Shown here: positions 55,299 through 63,999 of the stretch, piece after piece
Numbering within the stretch: the first letter of the stretch is position 1
How the letters are laid out: every line of letters starts with the position of its first letter
NCBI RefSeq assembly: GCF_000430705.1
Contig: NZ_AUMN01000004.1
Span: 62,001-126,000, forward strand
Direction: 5' to 3'
Source of the DNA: Arthrobacter castelli DSM 16402
GTDB taxonomy: Bacteria > Actinomycetota > Actinomycetes > Actinomycetales > Micrococcaceae
DNA length: 64,000 nt
Notes under the pieces: generated by a model
Told to the model about the DNA's origin: nothing
Database searches by the model: none
What the model saw: the letters and a program-made list of their open reading frames with translations, nothing else
Translations under genes and position numbers: made by a program

Positions 55299-55342
55299 GA
55301 GTGGGCGGGGCCCGCGTCCGCAAGGGCCGGCCCCGCCCACTC
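55299..55342 (+). terminator. Intercistronic hairpin after the binding-protein gene
   Basis: Perfect 14-bp GC-rich arms (55299-55312 and 55329-55342) starting 8 bp after the stop codon, without T-run. Such hairpins often protect or partly terminate transcripts so that the binding protein is made in excess. Confidence 0.6.
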
Positions 55343-55399
55343 CTTGCTGTCCGACTCATGGCCCGCGCGGCGGGCCAGCCAGGCGAATCCAGGAAACTT

Positions 55400-56485
55400 A
55401 TGACTTCAACTATTGATACTCCCGAGGGGACGACTGCCCCGGCGGAGAAGAAAAAGCCCAAGAAGCAGGGCTTGGGACTGGGCAAATACATCCTGATCAG
55501 ATTCCTGCTGATCTTTCCCACCATTTTCATCCTGGTCACCATGGTTTTCTTCCTGATGCGGATTACCGGTGACCCCATCACGGCGGCATTGGCAGGCAGG
55601 CTGCCACCGGAAGCACTACAGGCCCGGATCGAAGAGGCGGGCTATGACCGGCCCGTCATCGTCCAATACTTCGAATACCTGGGCAATCTTCTCCAGGGCG
55701 ATTTCGGGACCACATTGTCCACCAACACTCCGGTCACCACTGTGCTGGTCAACTACGGTACGGCCACCCTGGAACTGGTGTTTTACGCCCTCATCGTTGC
55801 GTTCATCATCGGGATCCCGTTCGGCTTGATCTCCGCATACAAGCGTGACCAGTGGCCGGACGCGCTGCTGCGTTTCTTCGCCATCCTGTGCTATGCGACG
55901 CCGATATTCTTCGCCGGCCTGCTGTTGAAGCTGGTCTTCTCGGTATGGCTGGGCTGGTTTCCCGTCTCCGGCCGGACATCGTATATGTCTGAGCTGGAAG
56001 GGTTGCGTGCACCGACGGGCATCTACTTGCTCGACGCCCTGCGCGCGGGCAATTGGACAATAGCGGTGGATGTGCTCGAACACGCCGTGCTGCCCGCAGT
56101 CGCCTTGGGCCTGCTGGTTGCCGGGATCTTCCTGAGGCTGGTGCGCACTAACGTCATCGGCACCCTCGGGTCGAACTTCGTCGAGGCCGGCCGCTCCAGG
56201 GGCACCAGCGAATACCGGCTGCTGACCAAACATGCCTACAAACCAGCGCTGATTCCCATCATTACGGTGATGGGACTGCAGATTGCGATGCTAATGAGCG
56301 GCGCAGTGCTGACCGAGACGACGTTCGGCTGGCGTGGCCTCGGCTTCCAGCTGGCCGAGTATTTGACCGCCCGGGACTTCGTTGCCGTGCAGGGGATCGT
56401 TATGCTGCTGGCCGTGATTGTCGCAGTCACCAACTTTCTGGTCGACATCATAGCGGCGCTGATCGACCCACGAGTGAGGTTTTGA
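55400..56485 (+). CDS. ABC transporter permease (DppB/OppB type)
   Basis: 361 residues. A short basic N-terminus (EKKKPKKQGLGLGKY) precedes the first helix (RFLLIFPTIFILVTMVFFLM) and the periplasmic loop RITGDPI...GYDRPVIVQYFEYL typical of DppB. Four or five further helices and the coupling EAA motif (FVEAGRSRGTSEYRLLTKHA) follow. ATG 55400 has AGGAAACTT directly upstream. It is followed after 2 bp by the second permease gene. An extra ~30-residue extracytoplasmic loop (VSGRTSYMSELEGLRAPTG) is seen in the middle. Confidence 0.94.
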   Translation: MTSTIDTPEGTTAPAEKKKPKKQGLGLGKYILIRFLLIFPTIFILVTMVFFLMRITGDPITAALAGRLPPEALQARIEEAGYDRPVIVQYFEYLGNLLQGDFGTTLSTNTPVTTVLVNYGTATLELVFYALIVAFIIGIPFGLISAYKRDQWPDALLRFFAILCYATPIFFAGLLLKLVFSVWLGWFPVSGRTSYMSELEGLRAPTGIYLLDALRAGNWTIAVDVLEHAVLPAVALGLLVAGIFLRLVRTNVIGTLGSNFVEAGRSRGTSEYRLLTKHAYKPALIPIITVMGLQIAMLMSGAVLTETTFGWRGLGFQLAEYLTARDFVAVQGIVMLLAVIVAVTNFLVDIIAALIDPRVRF

Positions 56486-56487
56486 CC

Positions 56488-57513
56488 ATGGCTGAGCAAC
56501 AGACACGATCGTGGTGGCTGCGGCTGCCCGTGATTTCCCACCTGCGCAAGAGCGTCGGTGTCCAACGGGTGATGCTGATCATCGGTGTGGCATTATCTTC
56601 ACTGTTCGTCCTGACGGCAATGTTCGCGCCGTTGATCGCCCCCTTCGGGTATGCCCAGACATCTGACGAGTCCGGACGGTTCGGCGCGCAGATGCCGCCT
56701 TCCGCCGAACACATCTGGGGCACCACCGTCGGCGGTTTCGACGTCTTCTCCCGGGTGGTGTGGGGCGCACAGACTGCTGCGATGGTCATTATCCTTGGCG
56801 TCGTCTTCTCGATCTTCGCCGGTGTCATCCTCGGACTTGTATCGGGATATCTCGGCGGTGTGGTGGACCGCATTCTCGTGGTTGTCGCCGACGCCGTGTA
56901 TGCCTTTCCGGGGCTGCTGCTGGCTATCGTGATGGCCATTGTGATCAGCGGCGGCCAGTCGGGCCTGTTTGGCGGCATCATGGCGGCGGCGATCTCCATT
57001 ACGGTGGTGTTCATTCCGCAATACTTCCGGGTGGCACGTGCCGAAACGCTCCGTTTGAAGGCAGAACCGTTCGTTGAATCCGCCAAAGTCGTCGGCACCT
57101 CCGACATCCGGATTATCAGCCGCCATGTGTTTCCCAACGCGACGCGGACCATGCCGCTGATCTTCACGCTGAATGCCTCGGAATCCATCCTGACGCTGGC
57201 CGGACTGGGTTTCCTGGGCTTCGGCATCGAACCGACATCGGCAGCGGAATGGGGCTATGACCTGAACCGCGCGATGGCCGATGCCACCAGCGGCATTTGG
57301 TGGACCGGCGTCTATCCGGGCCTGGCCATTGTGCTGACCGTGCTGGGGCTGACCCTGGTCGGGGAGAGCATGAACGACCTGAACGACCCCAGGCTCCGCG
57401 GACGCAAGCGGGCGCGCAAACCCGGCAGCGGCCAAGGGCCGCTGGGCCGAAGCAAGCAGACTGTTCCGACCGCCGAGGACGTGGACGGAACCGGAATGGA
57501 GGCCACCAAGTGA
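56488..57513 (+). CDS. ABC transporter permease (DppC/OppC type)
   Basis: 341 residues. N-terminal helix VMLIIGVALSSLFVLTAMFA is followed by APLIAPFGYAQTSDES and the DppC hallmark HIWGTTVGGFDVFSRVVWGA. Further helices and the EAA loop FVESAKVVGTSDIRIISRHV follow, then LTLAGLGFLGFGIEPTSAAE and LTLVGESMNDLNDPRLRGR. A basic C-terminal tail extends past the membrane part. ATG 56488 has GTGAGG upstream. The stop overlaps the GTG start of the ATPase gene (GTGA). Confidence 0.94.
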   Translation: MAEQQTRSWWLRLPVISHLRKSVGVQRVMLIIGVALSSLFVLTAMFAPLIAPFGYAQTSDESGRFGAQMPPSAEHIWGTTVGGFDVFSRVVWGAQTAAMVIILGVVFSIFAGVILGLVSGYLGGVVDRILVVVADAVYAFPGLLLAIVMAIVISGGQSGLFGGIMAAAISITVVFIPQYFRVARAETLRLKAEPFVESAKVVGTSDIRIISRHVFPNATRTMPLIFTLNASESILTLAGLGFLGFGIEPTSAAEWGYDLNRAMADATSGIWWTGVYPGLAIVLTVLGLTLVGESMNDLNDPRLRGRKRARKPGSGQGPLGRSKQTVPTAEDVDGTGMEATK

Positions 57514-59186
57514 CTGCGACATCAACCGCGCACACCGGACCTGTACTCGCCATTGACCGGCTCAGCGTCACCTTTGCCACAGATGTGGGAGACGTTGATG
57601 CCGTGAAGAATGTCAGCCTCGACGTTGCCGCAGGCGAGGTCGTAGCCGTCGTCGGCGAATCCGGTTCCGGCAAGACGGTCACCGCCAAGACAGTCCTCGG
57701 GCTGCTGCCTGAAACGGCGGTCAGCACCGGGACGGCGATCCTCAACGGCACCGACGTGATTTCGGTATCCGGGCAGAAGATGCGCCGGATCCGCGGGCGC
57801 GACGTGGCGATGGTCTTCCAGGAGCCATCGACGGCGCTCAACCCGGTCTTCACTGTGGGCTGGCAGATCGCCGAAGGCATCCGCGCCCACGGCAAGGTTT
57901 CGAAGAAGGAAGCCCGGGCGCGTGCCATCGAGGCACTGACCAAGGTCGGCATCCCGGATCCGGAGCACCGGGTGGATCACTATCCGCACCAGTTCTCCGG
58001 CGGGCAGAAGCAGCGTGTGGTGATTGCCGCCGCTCTCGCGCTGAATCCCGGCCTGATCGTTGCGGACGAGCCGTCGACCGCCTTGGACGTCACGGTCCAG
58101 GCCGAAATCCTGCAGCTGCTGCGGGACCTGCGCGACAAGTACGGAACGGCGATCATGCTGATCACCCACAACATGGGCGTTGTCGCAGACCTGGCCGACC
58201 GCGTCGTCGTGATGTATCGCGGAGACGTGGTCGAAGAGGCTGACGCGGCCACGTTGTTCGCGGATCCGCAACAGGACTACACCAAGCAGTTGCTGGCCGC
58301 GGTACCGCATCTGGGCAGGAATTCGGCGTCGGCCGGGGCGGAGGAAGGCGGAGAGCCGTCGGGGAAGCTTCTGGTCGAGGCCAAAGACTTGATCATCGAG
58401 TATCCCGGGCGGCTGGGCACGAGCGCGTTCAGGGCCGTGGACGGGGTCAGCTTCGCCATTCCGGCCGGGGAAGTGTATGGGTTGGTGGGCGAATCCGGGT
58501 CGGGCAAGACGACGATTGGCCGGTGCATCGCAGGTCTGAACCGGGCCACCGGCGGCAGTTTGAAGGTCTACGGGCATGAGATGGTCGACTTCAAGGAGCG
58601 GACCTTCAAACCACTGCGCAAGGACATTGGATTCGTGTTCCAGGATCCGGCCGCCTCGTTCAACCCGCACCTGACCATTGCCGAATGCGTGGCCGAACCC
58701 ATTGCCGTCCACGAGAAGCGCTCGCCGGCCGATATCAGGAAACGGGTCGACGAACTGATGGACGCAGTTCATCTTCCTACCCATTTTGGGGACCGTTATC
58801 CGCACGAGCTCTCCGGCGGCCAACGCCAGCGTGCCAGCCTGGCCCGCGCCTTGTCGCTGAATCCGCAGCTGCTGGTGGCCGACGAACCGACCAGCGCGCT
58901 GGATGTGTCAGTGCAGGCCAAGGTGCTGGAGTTGTTTAAGGAGATCCAGTCGGAGTTCGATTTCGCGGCGCTGTTCATCAGCCACGACCTGGCTGTGGTG
59001 GACATGCTGGCACACCGGGTAGGTGTACTGCTGCAGGGACAACTGGTGGAGGAAGGAATCGGCAGCCAGGTGATGACTCATCCGCAGCACCCGTATACCC
59101 AACGGCTGATCGCTTCGTTGCCGGTGCCCGACCCGGTCATGCAGGCCGAGCGACGTGCGGCCCACCGGGCCATGTTCACCACCTGA
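57510..59186 (+). CDS. Double ABC ATPase of the peptide-type importer (DppD-DppF fusion)
   Basis: 558 residues with two full nucleotide-binding domains. The first has Walker A GESGSGKTVTAK, signature FSGGQKQRVVIAAALALNPG and Walker B LIVADEPSTALDVTVQ. The second has Walker A GESGSGKTTIGRC, signature LSGGQRQRASLARALSLNPQ and Walker B LLVADEPTSALDVSVQ. A linker near residues 270-290 joins them. The fused form drives the heterodimeric permease encoded upstream. The GTG start overlaps the permease stop. A hairpin follows at 59215. Confidence 0.95.
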   Translation: MTATSTAHTGPVLAIDRLSVTFATDVGDVDAVKNVSLDVAAGEVVAVVGESGSGKTVTAKTVLGLLPETAVSTGTAILNGTDVISVSGQKMRRIRGRDVAMVFQEPSTALNPVFTVGWQIAEGIRAHGKVSKKEARARAIEALTKVGIPDPEHRVDHYPHQFSGGQKQRVVIAAALALNPGLIVADEPSTALDVTVQAEILQLLRDLRDKYGTAIMLITHNMGVVADLADRVVVMYRGDVVEEADAATLFADPQQDYTKQLLAAVPHLGRNSASAGAEEGGEPSGKLLVEAKDLIIEYPGRLGTSAFRAVDGVSFAIPAGEVYGLVGESGSGKTTIGRCIAGLNRATGGSLKVYGHEMVDFKERTFKPLRKDIGFVFQDPAASFNPHLTIAECVAEPIAVHEKRSPADIRKRVDELMDAVHLPTHFGDRYPHELSGGQRQRASLARALSLNPQLLVADEPTSALDVSVQAKVLELFKEIQSEFDFAALFISHDLAVVDMLAHRVGVLLQGQLVEEGIGSQVMTHPQHPYTQRLIASLPVPDPVMQAERRAAHRAMFTT

Positions 59187-59214
59187 GATCTGCACCGTCC
59201 GTGTCCTTGGTGCC

Positions 59215-59250
59215 GGCGGAACCGGCGACATAGTTTCCGCCGGTTCCGCC
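59215..59250 (+). terminator. Terminator-like hairpin of the ABC importer operon
   Basis: Perfect 13-bp arms (59215-59227 and 59238-59250) with a 10-base loop, 28 bp after the ATPase stop. There is no T-run. Confidence 0.65.
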
Positions 59251-59270
59251 CCATCTGCTTAACTGGATGC

Positions 59271-59624
59271 ATGAGTGACGTCAGCAGAGATTACGATCCC
59301 GCCGCCAGCTCACTGGCCGGCGAGGTGGATCCGGCCGTGATGGACGAATTGCTGTCCGTGCGCGGCAGTATCGACAATATCGACGCCACTCTGGTCTATC
59401 TGCTGGCGGAGCGGTTCAAGGCCACCCAACGGGTCGGGGTGTTAAAGGCGACGCACCAGCTGCCCCCGGCGGATCCCGAACGCGAGTCCGCTCAAATTAC
59501 GCGCTTGAAGGCGTTGGCCGAAGAGGCCCAACTGGACCCGGCCTTTGCCGAGAAGTTCCTCAACTTCATCATCTCCGAGGTCATCCGCCATCATCAGGCC
59601 ATATCGGGGAACGCTAAGGGATGA
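59271..59624 (+). CDS. Chorismate mutase (AroQ class)
   Basis: 117-residue all-helical chorismate mutase that converts chorismate to prephenate for Phe/Tyr synthesis. VRGSIDNIDATLVYLLAERF is the conserved first helix with the active-site Arg, KATQRVGVLKATHQLPPADP holds the Lys/Arg pair, and FAEKFLNFIISEVIRHHQAI is the last helix. The start ATG has no clear ribosome site; the terminator hairpin lies only 20 bp upstream, so the transcript may start between them. The stop overlaps the next gene's ATG. Confidence 0.9.
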   Translation: MSDVSRDYDPAASSLAGEVDPAVMDELLSVRGSIDNIDATLVYLLAERFKATQRVGVLKATHQLPPADPERESAQITRLKALAEEAQLDPAFAEKFLNFIISEVIRHHQAISGNAKG

Positions 59625-60640
59625 ACCATCCCATCACAGGCGGGGCCGCCATCGCCAGTGGTGCCGGGCCGTGGCCCGGCATTGATCCGGCCGAAGCCAT
59701 CCGGGTGATCCGGGGCGAGCTGGGCGCTCCCCACCTGTCCTTCCTGCCCTCGCTGCCGCAGCGTGGTGTCGGGGCGGACGCGGTCGGCCGGACTGCTGCC
59801 ATGTTGACCGGGTTGCCGGTCGATACGCAGCCGTATGGATGGCGGCTGGCTGCCCACGGAGGAAAGGACCTGCGCCGCGCCGCATCGTTGCTGGACACCG
59901 ATATCAACGCCTTGGCTGATGTGCTGGGCGCCGAAGAGACTGCGCCGGAACAGCTCAAGCTGCAGCTGCGGGGCCCGTGGTCGCTGGCGGCAAATCTGTA
60001 TCTGCATCACGGGGAGAGGGCCCTGTCCGACCACGGCGCTCGCCGCGATATCCTGCAATCGCTCTGTGCCGGTCTTCAAGCCCATGTCGACAAGGTCCGC
60101 GAGGTCTGCCGCGGAGCTGACATCGTGGCGCAGTTCGACGAACCCGAAATCGGCCGGGTGCTGGCCGGAGCTATCCCTACCGCCAGCGGGTACCGCACCC
60201 TGCGTTCCATTCCGGAACCGGAAGTGCTCCAGGGATGGCGTGCCATCGCGGAAGCGGCACGGCAGGCAGGCGCAGCCGAAGTGGCCGTCAACGGTCCGGC
60301 CGCAGGAGTTCCGCTGGGCAAGCTCAAGGAGGCGGGCCTCGATGCGGCGGGCGTGGACGTGGAGGGACTGTCCATGGCCCAGTGGGAAGACCTCGCCGGC
60401 TCAATTGAGGCAGGCCACCGGGTATGGCTCCGATTGAAGACGGAGACAACGGAAGCATTATCGCCGGAGGAACAAGTGCTGGAACCCTGGCGCCGGCTGG
60501 GATTGCCGGCCGCCCGGCTGCGGCAGCTACTGCTGCTTCCGACGTCGGAATTGGCCGGCGGCAGCACCGCCACGGCGCGTACGATCCTGCACCGGCTCAC
60601 GTCCACAGCTGAAGCGCTGAACCAGGCCTCCACGGAGTAG
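59621..60640 (+). CDS. MetE-like (cobalamin-independent methionine synthase C-domain) protein
   Basis: 339 residues with a single UroD/MetE-like TIM barrel: LSFLPSLPQRGVGADAVGRT at the N-terminus, QLRGPWSLAANLYLHHGERA, VAQFDEPEIGRVLAGAIPT and AGVDVEGLSMAQWEDLA. It corresponds to the conserved actinobacterial protein sometimes called a vitamin-B12-independent methionine synthase family protein (Rv3015c-like). The complete zinc ligand set of MetE (His-x-Cys...Cys) is not apparent, so catalysis of methionine synthesis is doubtful. The ATG overlaps the chorismate mutase stop. Confidence 0.82.
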   Translation: MNHPITGGAAIASGAGPWPGIDPAEAIRVIRGELGAPHLSFLPSLPQRGVGADAVGRTAAMLTGLPVDTQPYGWRLAAHGGKDLRRAASLLDTDINALADVLGAEETAPEQLKLQLRGPWSLAANLYLHHGERALSDHGARRDILQSLCAGLQAHVDKVREVCRGADIVAQFDEPEIGRVLAGAIPTASGYRTLRSIPEPEVLQGWRAIAEAARQAGAAEVAVNGPAAGVPLGKLKEAGLDAAGVDVEGLSMAQWEDLAGSIEAGHRVWLRLKTETTEALSPEEQVLEPWRRLGLPAARLRQLLLLPTSELAGGSTATARTILHRLTSTAEALNQASTE

Positions 60641-60712
60641 CTACTACGAACCGCAGGGATCAACCGGTCTCGAAGCTGCCGGTGTAGCGGCCCTGCCGGC
60701 GAGCCGGCGTCA

Positions 60713-62005
60713 TTACAATTGCCCCGCAGCCTTGAGCCGGATATACCGGTCGGCCAGGGCGCCGGGCAAGTCATGAGGTTGGGCGTCCACTACCTCCGCA
60801 CCCTGGTGACGCAACTGTTCGGTGAGTGCGGCCCGTTCAAGAACGGAGCGTTCGGCGGCGGCGGCGCGGTAGGTATCGGACACGGTCCTGCGCCCGGTCC
60901 GCATCCGGTCCAGCAGCGGATCCCGGACGGACGCGACGACGACGGCGTGCTTGGTGGTGAGGTGTCCCATGACCGGCAGCAGGCCTTCCTCGGTGGAACC
61001 GGAGTCCAGCGAGGTCAGCAGCACCACCAGGGACCGGTGTGCCGAGATGGAGTGGATCTGCGCCGGCAGCTGCGACCAATCGGCCTCGATGAGTTCGGCG
61101 TCCAGCGGGGCCATGGCGTGGACCAGCTGCTGCAGCAGCACGCCCTTCGACGCCGACTCCACCCTCGCCCGGGGGCGGCGGTCGTAGGCCAGGAAGTCCA
61201 CCCGGTCCCCGCCGCGCTCTGCCAAAACGGCCAGCAGCAAGGCCGCTTCCATTCCAGTGTCCAGCCGCGGCTCGTCGTCGATCCGGGCCGCTGACGACCG
61301 CGAGGTGTCCAGCACGATCACCACTCTGCGGTCCCGTTCCGGCCGCCAGGTGCGTACGACGACGGCCTGCCGCCGTGCAGTGGCCCGCCAATCGATGGAC
61401 CGCACATCGTCGCCGCGAACATAGTCGCGCAGTGAGTCGAATTCCGTACCCGCTCCGCGGATCTGCACCGCCGCGCGCCCGTCCAGTTCCCTCAGCCGGC
61501 GCAGCTTGGAGGGCAACTGACGTTTGGAATGGAAAGGAGGAAGCACCCGCAGCCGGCCCGGAGCCGGAACGGTCAGTTGCCGCGCAGCCACGCCGAGGGG
61601 GCCAAAGGAACGCACCGTCACATGTTCGGTGTGCAGGTCTCCGCGTCGTTGAGGCAGCAACGAGACCTGCATCCTGCGGCGCTCGCGGGAAGGAACGGAT
61701 ATCCGCTGGATCGCATTGCGGGCACCGGCGGATGGCTGCCAGCCATCACGGACCATCGCATTGAGCCGGCGGCGACCGTTATTCGTGATGGTCACCGAAC
61801 TGGAGCATTGCTCGGTGAGTCGGACGCTGGCCGGGATGTTCCGGTTCAGCCCGATGGTCCGCGGGGAGGCGGCCAGCAACAGATCCACCGCGGCCAGCAG
61901 CGCCACGAGCAATAGCCACAGCCAAATGGTCAGCCATTGCGGGAACAGCACTACCGGGAGCAACCCCAGCAGTGTCACGATGACCAGTCGTCCGGTAATC
62001 GCCAT
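60713..62005 (-). CDS. DUF58 domain protein
   Basis: 430 residues. Two N-terminal membrane helices (VIVTLLGLLPVVLFPQWLTI; WLWLLLVALLAAVDLLLAA) precede a beta-rich part and the DUF58 signature (FDSLRDYVRGDDVRSIDWRA). After it lies a von Willebrand A-like fold with a MIDAS-like DTSRSS (VVIVLDTSRSSAARIDD). It is the third gene of a DUF4350-MoxR-DUF58 operon. Such MoxR/VWA systems are thought to act as chaperones for assembly or metal insertion; the client is unknown here. The start ATG is 9 bp after the moxR stop. Confidence 0.92.
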   Translation of the reverse strand: MAITGRLVIVTLLGLLPVVLFPQWLTIWLWLLLVALLAAVDLLLAASPRTIGLNRNIPASVRLTEQCSSSVTITNNGRRRLNAMVRDGWQPSAGARNAIQRISVPSRERRRMQVSLLPQRRGDLHTEHVTVRSFGPLGVAARQLTVPAPGRLRVLPPFHSKRQLPSKLRRLRELDGRAAVQIRGAGTEFDSLRDYVRGDDVRSIDWRATARRQAVVVRTWRPERDRRVVIVLDTSRSSAARIDDEPRLDTGMEAALLLAVLAERGGDRVDFLAYDRRPRARVESASKGVLLQQLVHAMAPLDAELIEADWSQLPAQIHSISAHRSLVVLLTSLDSGSTEEGLLPVMGHLTTKHAVVVASVRDPLLDRMRTGRRTVSDTYRAAAAERSVLERAALTEQLRHQGAEVVDAQPHDLPGALADRYIRLKAAGQL

Positions 62006-62014
62006 CGCGGCGGC

Positions 62015-63061
62015 CTAGCGAGGCACCGGCACGGTGGACAGGATGGTGCCGAGCACGTCGTCGGCCTCGACGCCGTCCATCTGCGCCTCCGGGCGCAGCG
62101 AGACACGATGACGCAAGGTCGGCAGCGTCAGTGTTTTGATATCGTCCGGTGAAACGTAATTGCGCCCGGACAGCCACGCCCAGGCCCGACCGGTTTTCAG
62201 CAGTGCGGTTGCTCCCCGGGGAGAGACGCCCAGTTGGAACGAAGGTGTGGACCGGGTGGCGCGGACGATATCGACAATATAGCCGAGCACTTCGTCGGAG
62301 ACCCCCACAGCGGACACTGCGTCCCGGGCCGTCTCGAGATCGACGGCCGAAGCGACGGGGGTAATGCCCGCTGCGGACAGCTCGCGGGGATCGAAGCCGG
62401 CACTGTGGCGGCGCACCACCTCAATTTCATCGTCGCGTGGCGGCAGCGGCATGGCCAGCTTCAGCAGGAACCTGTCCAATTGCGCCTCCGGCAGCGGGTA
62501 GGTGCCTTCGTATTCCACCGGGTTTTGTGTCGCCGCGACAACGAAGGGAGATGGGAGTTGCCGGCTGACGCCGTCGGCGGAGATCTGGTGTTCCTCCATC
62601 GCCTCGAGCAGCGATGCCTGCGTCTTGGGAGGGGTGCGGTTGATTTCGTCGGCCAACATCAGGTTGGTGAATACGGGGCCTTCGCGAAAGGAGAATTCCG
62701 AGGTGTGCGTGTCGTAGACCAGCGAACCCGTGACGTCGCCGGGCATCAGGTCCGGGGTGAATTGCACCCGCTTGGTATCGAGGCTCAATGCCTCGGACAA
62801 GGCCCGCACCAGCAGGGTTTTGGCCACACCGGGAACGCCCTCAAGCAGGACATGGCCGCGGGTCAGCAGCGCGATCAGCAGACCGGTGACCGTGGAATCC
62901 TGCCCGACGACGGCCTTGGCGACTTCGCTGCGAACCCTCAGCAGCGCCTCCCGCGACGGGTCTGCGGAATCCACCCCGCTCCCGGGTCCGGCGCTGTCTT
63001 GCCCGCCGGCCGGGTACGGGGCCTGCGGTTGATATGGCGTTTCGGGGTACGGCTGACTCAT
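62015..63061 (-). CDS. moxR: MoxR-family AAA+ ATPase
   Basis: 348 residues. A Pro/Tyr/Gln-rich leader (SQPYPETPYQPQAPYPAGG) precedes the ATPase. Walker A GVPGVAKTLLVRALSEAL, Walker B NLMLADEINRTPPKTQASLL, sensor 1 VVAATQNPVEYEGTYPLPEA and arginine finger RFLLKLAMPLPPRDDE are intact. ATG 63061 overlaps the stop of the upstream DUF4350 gene (ATGA); codons open to 63106 are inside that gene. It is partner of the VWA-like DUF58 protein encoded downstream. Confidence 0.94.
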   Translation of the reverse strand: MSQPYPETPYQPQAPYPAGGQDSAGPGSGVDSADPSREALLRVRSEVAKAVVGQDSTVTGLLIALLTRGHVLLEGVPGVAKTLLVRALSEALSLDTKRVQFTPDLMPGDVTGSLVYDTHTSEFSFREGPVFTNLMLADEINRTPPKTQASLLEAMEEHQISADGVSRQLPSPFVVAATQNPVEYEGTYPLPEAQLDRFLLKLAMPLPPRDDEIEVVRRHSAGFDPRELSAAGITPVASAVDLETARDAVSAVGVSDEVLGYIVDIVRATRSTPSFQLGVSPRGATALLKTGRAWAWLSGRNYVSPDDIKTLTLPTLRHRVSLRPEAQMDGVEADDVLGTILSTVPVPR

Positions 63062-63999
63062 TTGGCAGTTGCTTCTTTCTCTAGATGGTCCAATTCCTGC
63101 GCCCATTCCAACAGTTCCGCGTCCGTTTCCGGCCGGTGCCTCAACAGGATCCTGCCGACGTCGTGCTCCGACAGCGAGCTGCCACTGGCGACGGCGCGGG
63201 CCACGGCTTCTGCCGGAGCACCGGCACCCAGCCGGAAATGTGAGGCCATTCGGGCCAGTGTCCCGGCCCGCAGATTTTCGGCCGCGCGGTGAACGGCCCG
63301 TGAATCCTGGTACAGCCGCGCCCGGCCTTCGGCGGTCTCAGCGGCCTTGGCGATGACCGGCAACGGTTCCAGCACCAAGGGCCCCCGGCGGCGTGCCTGC
63401 CACAGCACACCCAGTACCGCGGCGATGGCCAGCCAGATTCCGGCGAACCGGACCCATGGCGGAAGAAGTTCGCCAAGCTCAGGGGCATTCTGGTGGATGG
63501 CTGTATCGGCCAGCGATGGTTGGTACCACACCAGGTTCGGTTCGGCCCCCAATGTGCGCAGGGTCAGCGCAGCGTTGCCGTGGAACCGGAGTCGTTCATT
63601 GCTGATGATGTTGCCGTTGCCAACGACCGTGACATCGCCGTCGGCGGACTTGACGAACAACGCCGACGGGCCGGCCTGCTCGTTCTGCAGCAGATAGCAC
63701 ATCACCGGGCCGCGGTATGCCGACCCGCCGCCGTCGATCGGCCCCGCAGCGCGAGGGTGGTCCACCCGGCACTGAGGCGAGATCGTGGCGCTGTCCGCTT
63801 CACTTGCACCATTGCTGTCGTCGGCAGAGGGGACGACGCCGGCGGCATGGATATCCTGCGCGAAGGCCGACAGCATGGCCACGGAGGGTTCCACCAGGAC
63901 GGTCCGGGCGGAAGCATCAGCCAGTTTTTCCAGCTGGGGGTCTTCAAGCAACCCCAACCGGTCGTGCACCAGCAGGATCGTATTCTCCGTCCCGGCCGA
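63058..63999 (-). CDS. DUF4350 domain membrane protein (N-terminus beyond window end)
   Basis: At least 313 codons are visible and the frame is still open at the window edge, so the start lies past base 64000. The visible N-terminal part has SAGTENTILLVHDRLGLLED and VLVEPSVAMLSAFAQDIHA, as expected for the extracytoplasmic DUF4350 domain. A membrane helix (WVRFAGIWLAIAAVLGVLWQ) is followed by RRRGPLVLEPLPVIAKAAET and a helical cytoplasmic tail (LARMASHFRLGAGAPAEAVA). It is first of the visible DUF4350-MoxR-DUF58 operon and overlaps moxR by 4 bp. Role unknown. Confidence 0.88.
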   Translation of the reverse strand, partial: SAGTENTILLVHDRLGLLEDPQLEKLADASARTVLVEPSVAMLSAFAQDIHAAGVVPSADDSNGASEADSATISPQCRVDHPRAAGPIDGGGSAYRGPVMCYLLQNEQAGPSALFVKSADGDVTVVGNGNIISNERLRFHGNAALTLRTLGAEPNLVWYQPSLADTAIHQNAPELGELLPPWVRFAGIWLAIAAVLGVLWQARRRGPLVLEPLPVIAKAAETAEGRARLYQDSRAVHRAAENLRAGTLARMASHFRLGAGAPAEAVARAVASGSSLSEHDVGRILLRHRPETDAELLEWAQELDHLEKEATAK

